A stretch of 6,270 bases of DNA, from positions 1 through 6,270 of the forward strand of contig JAUWLG010000086.1 in the NCBI GenBank assembly GCA_030613795.1, in the 5' to 3' direction. Position numbers and translations under genes: made by a program. Within the stretch, counting starts at the first letter, position 1. Each line of letters opens with the position of its first letter. A model generated the notes under the pieces. It made no database searches, was not told the DNA's origin, and saw only the letters and a program-made list of their open reading frames with translations. Positions 5,960 through 6,270 of this stretch are shown in pieces. The stretch is from Helicobacteraceae bacterium (GTDB taxonomy: Bacteria; Campylobacterota; Campylobacteria; Campylobacterales; Sulfurimonadaceae).

Positions 5960-6270
5960 GGAGTCTGTCGGATTGAAAGCACTACAGCGTGCAATATCCA
6001 GCCAATTTCTAAGATCAGGTACAACTTTCTCTAAAAAGAAGTCTAACAACGCCACTAAAGTGCACAACTGTCTCCTGTAAGCCTCTATTAGGCTCTAATT
6101 GTATGCATTCTCTTCAAGTTATAAGCAAGACAGACTAAACTCCATTCCCCTTTAGTCTTTTGCAACCCTCTGAGTAGCAGTTGTCTAAATCCTATGACAT
6201 GTTTGATGATACCAAACACTGTTTCAACGGTTGATTTACGTAAGGCATAGATCGCTTTTCCTTCTTTAGT
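5960..6270 (-). mobile_element. Insertion sequence, IS1182-type, 3' end
   Basis: The transposase 3' end on the minus strand is followed by about 128 bases of non-coding tail up to a probable terminus at about 5960. On the plus strand the terminus begins GGAGTCTGTCGGATT, as in ends of IS1182/IS5-type elements I know. That is from memory, and the exact end is uncertain by a few bases. The other end and any target duplication lie outside the window. The bases 5884-5959 to the left are AT-rich spacer with no gene. Confidence 0.65.
6088..6270 (-). CDS. IS1182-family transposase, C-terminal part
   Basis: Only the last 60 residues are visible; the gene continues beyond the right edge. The reading frame is open from the edge to the TAA at 6088-6090. 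The sequence YALRKSTVETVFGIIKH, then GFRQLLLRGLQK, then GEWSLVCLAYNLKRMH matches the C-terminal part of IS1182/IS5-like DDE transposases. The glutamate of KSTVET (E16 of the visible part), followed after six residues by a lysine, is the likely third catalytic acid. No frameshift is seen in this part, so it may be intact. It is oriented against the FKBP gene, whose terminator separates them. Confidence 0.85.
   Translation of the reverse strand, partial: TKEGKAIYALRKSTVETVFGIIKHVIGFRQLLLRGLQKTKGEWSLVCLAYNLKRMHTIRA

Noticed and set aside
6076..6095. Hairpin AGCCT-CTATT-AGGCT at the transposase stop codon as a terminator
   Set aside because: The stem has only 5 bp and no T run follows on the minus strand.

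Overview
The window looks like a chromosomal stretch from a member of the Campylobacterota, most like a Sulfurimonas-type free-living species. That is inferred from the low GC content, the protein sequences of the ribosomal genes and RpoA, and the compact gene order rpmJ-rpsM-rpsK-rpsD-rpoA-rplQ. The genus is an inference from sequence feel, not from a search.

Left part (1-3342, minus strand apart from the edge). Positions 1-415 hold no recognisable gene. The first 236 bases contain an unusual open frame and a perfect hairpin, resembling the rRNA-spacer-like sequence that recurs in genomes. Positions 237-415 are AT-rich spacer. From 3342 down to 445 runs the alpha ribosomal operon, transcribed leftwards: rpmJ (L36), rpsM (S13), rpsK (S11), rpsD (S4), rpoA (RNA polymerase alpha) and rplQ (L17). 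Spacers are 2 to 20 bases and several Shine-Dalgarno sites overlap the preceding stop codon. A hairpin followed by a T-rich run just after rplQ is the likely end of the transcript.

Divergent intergenic region (3343-3622). It holds the probable promoters of both directions. On the side of the ribosomal operon it also holds a strongly paired stretch: a helix of up to 17 base pairs abutting a second hairpin capped by a GAAA loop. The G-U pairs in the long helix only work on the minus-strand RNA, so this looks like a structured 5' leader of rpmJ. It is the most interesting element in the window.

Right part (3623-5883, plus strand). A three-gene cluster encodes a CvfB-like S1/winged-helix RNA-binding protein, a 70-residue protein I do not recognise, and a PpnP-type nucleoside phosphorylase. 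The last two overlap by one base (TAATG). A likely terminator separates them from a lipoprotein FKBP-type peptidyl-prolyl isomerase, which has its own strong terminator. The cvfB start codon lies about seven bases after a TATAAT box and has no Shine-Dalgarno, suggesting a leaderless mRNA.

Right edge (about 5960-6270). This is the 3' end of an insertion sequence on the minus strand. It encodes the last 60 residues of an IS1182-type DDE transposase and runs to a probable terminal end at about 5960.

Overall this is mostly housekeeping translation and transcription machinery. No defence system, CRISPR array, tRNA or recognisable rRNA gene is visible.
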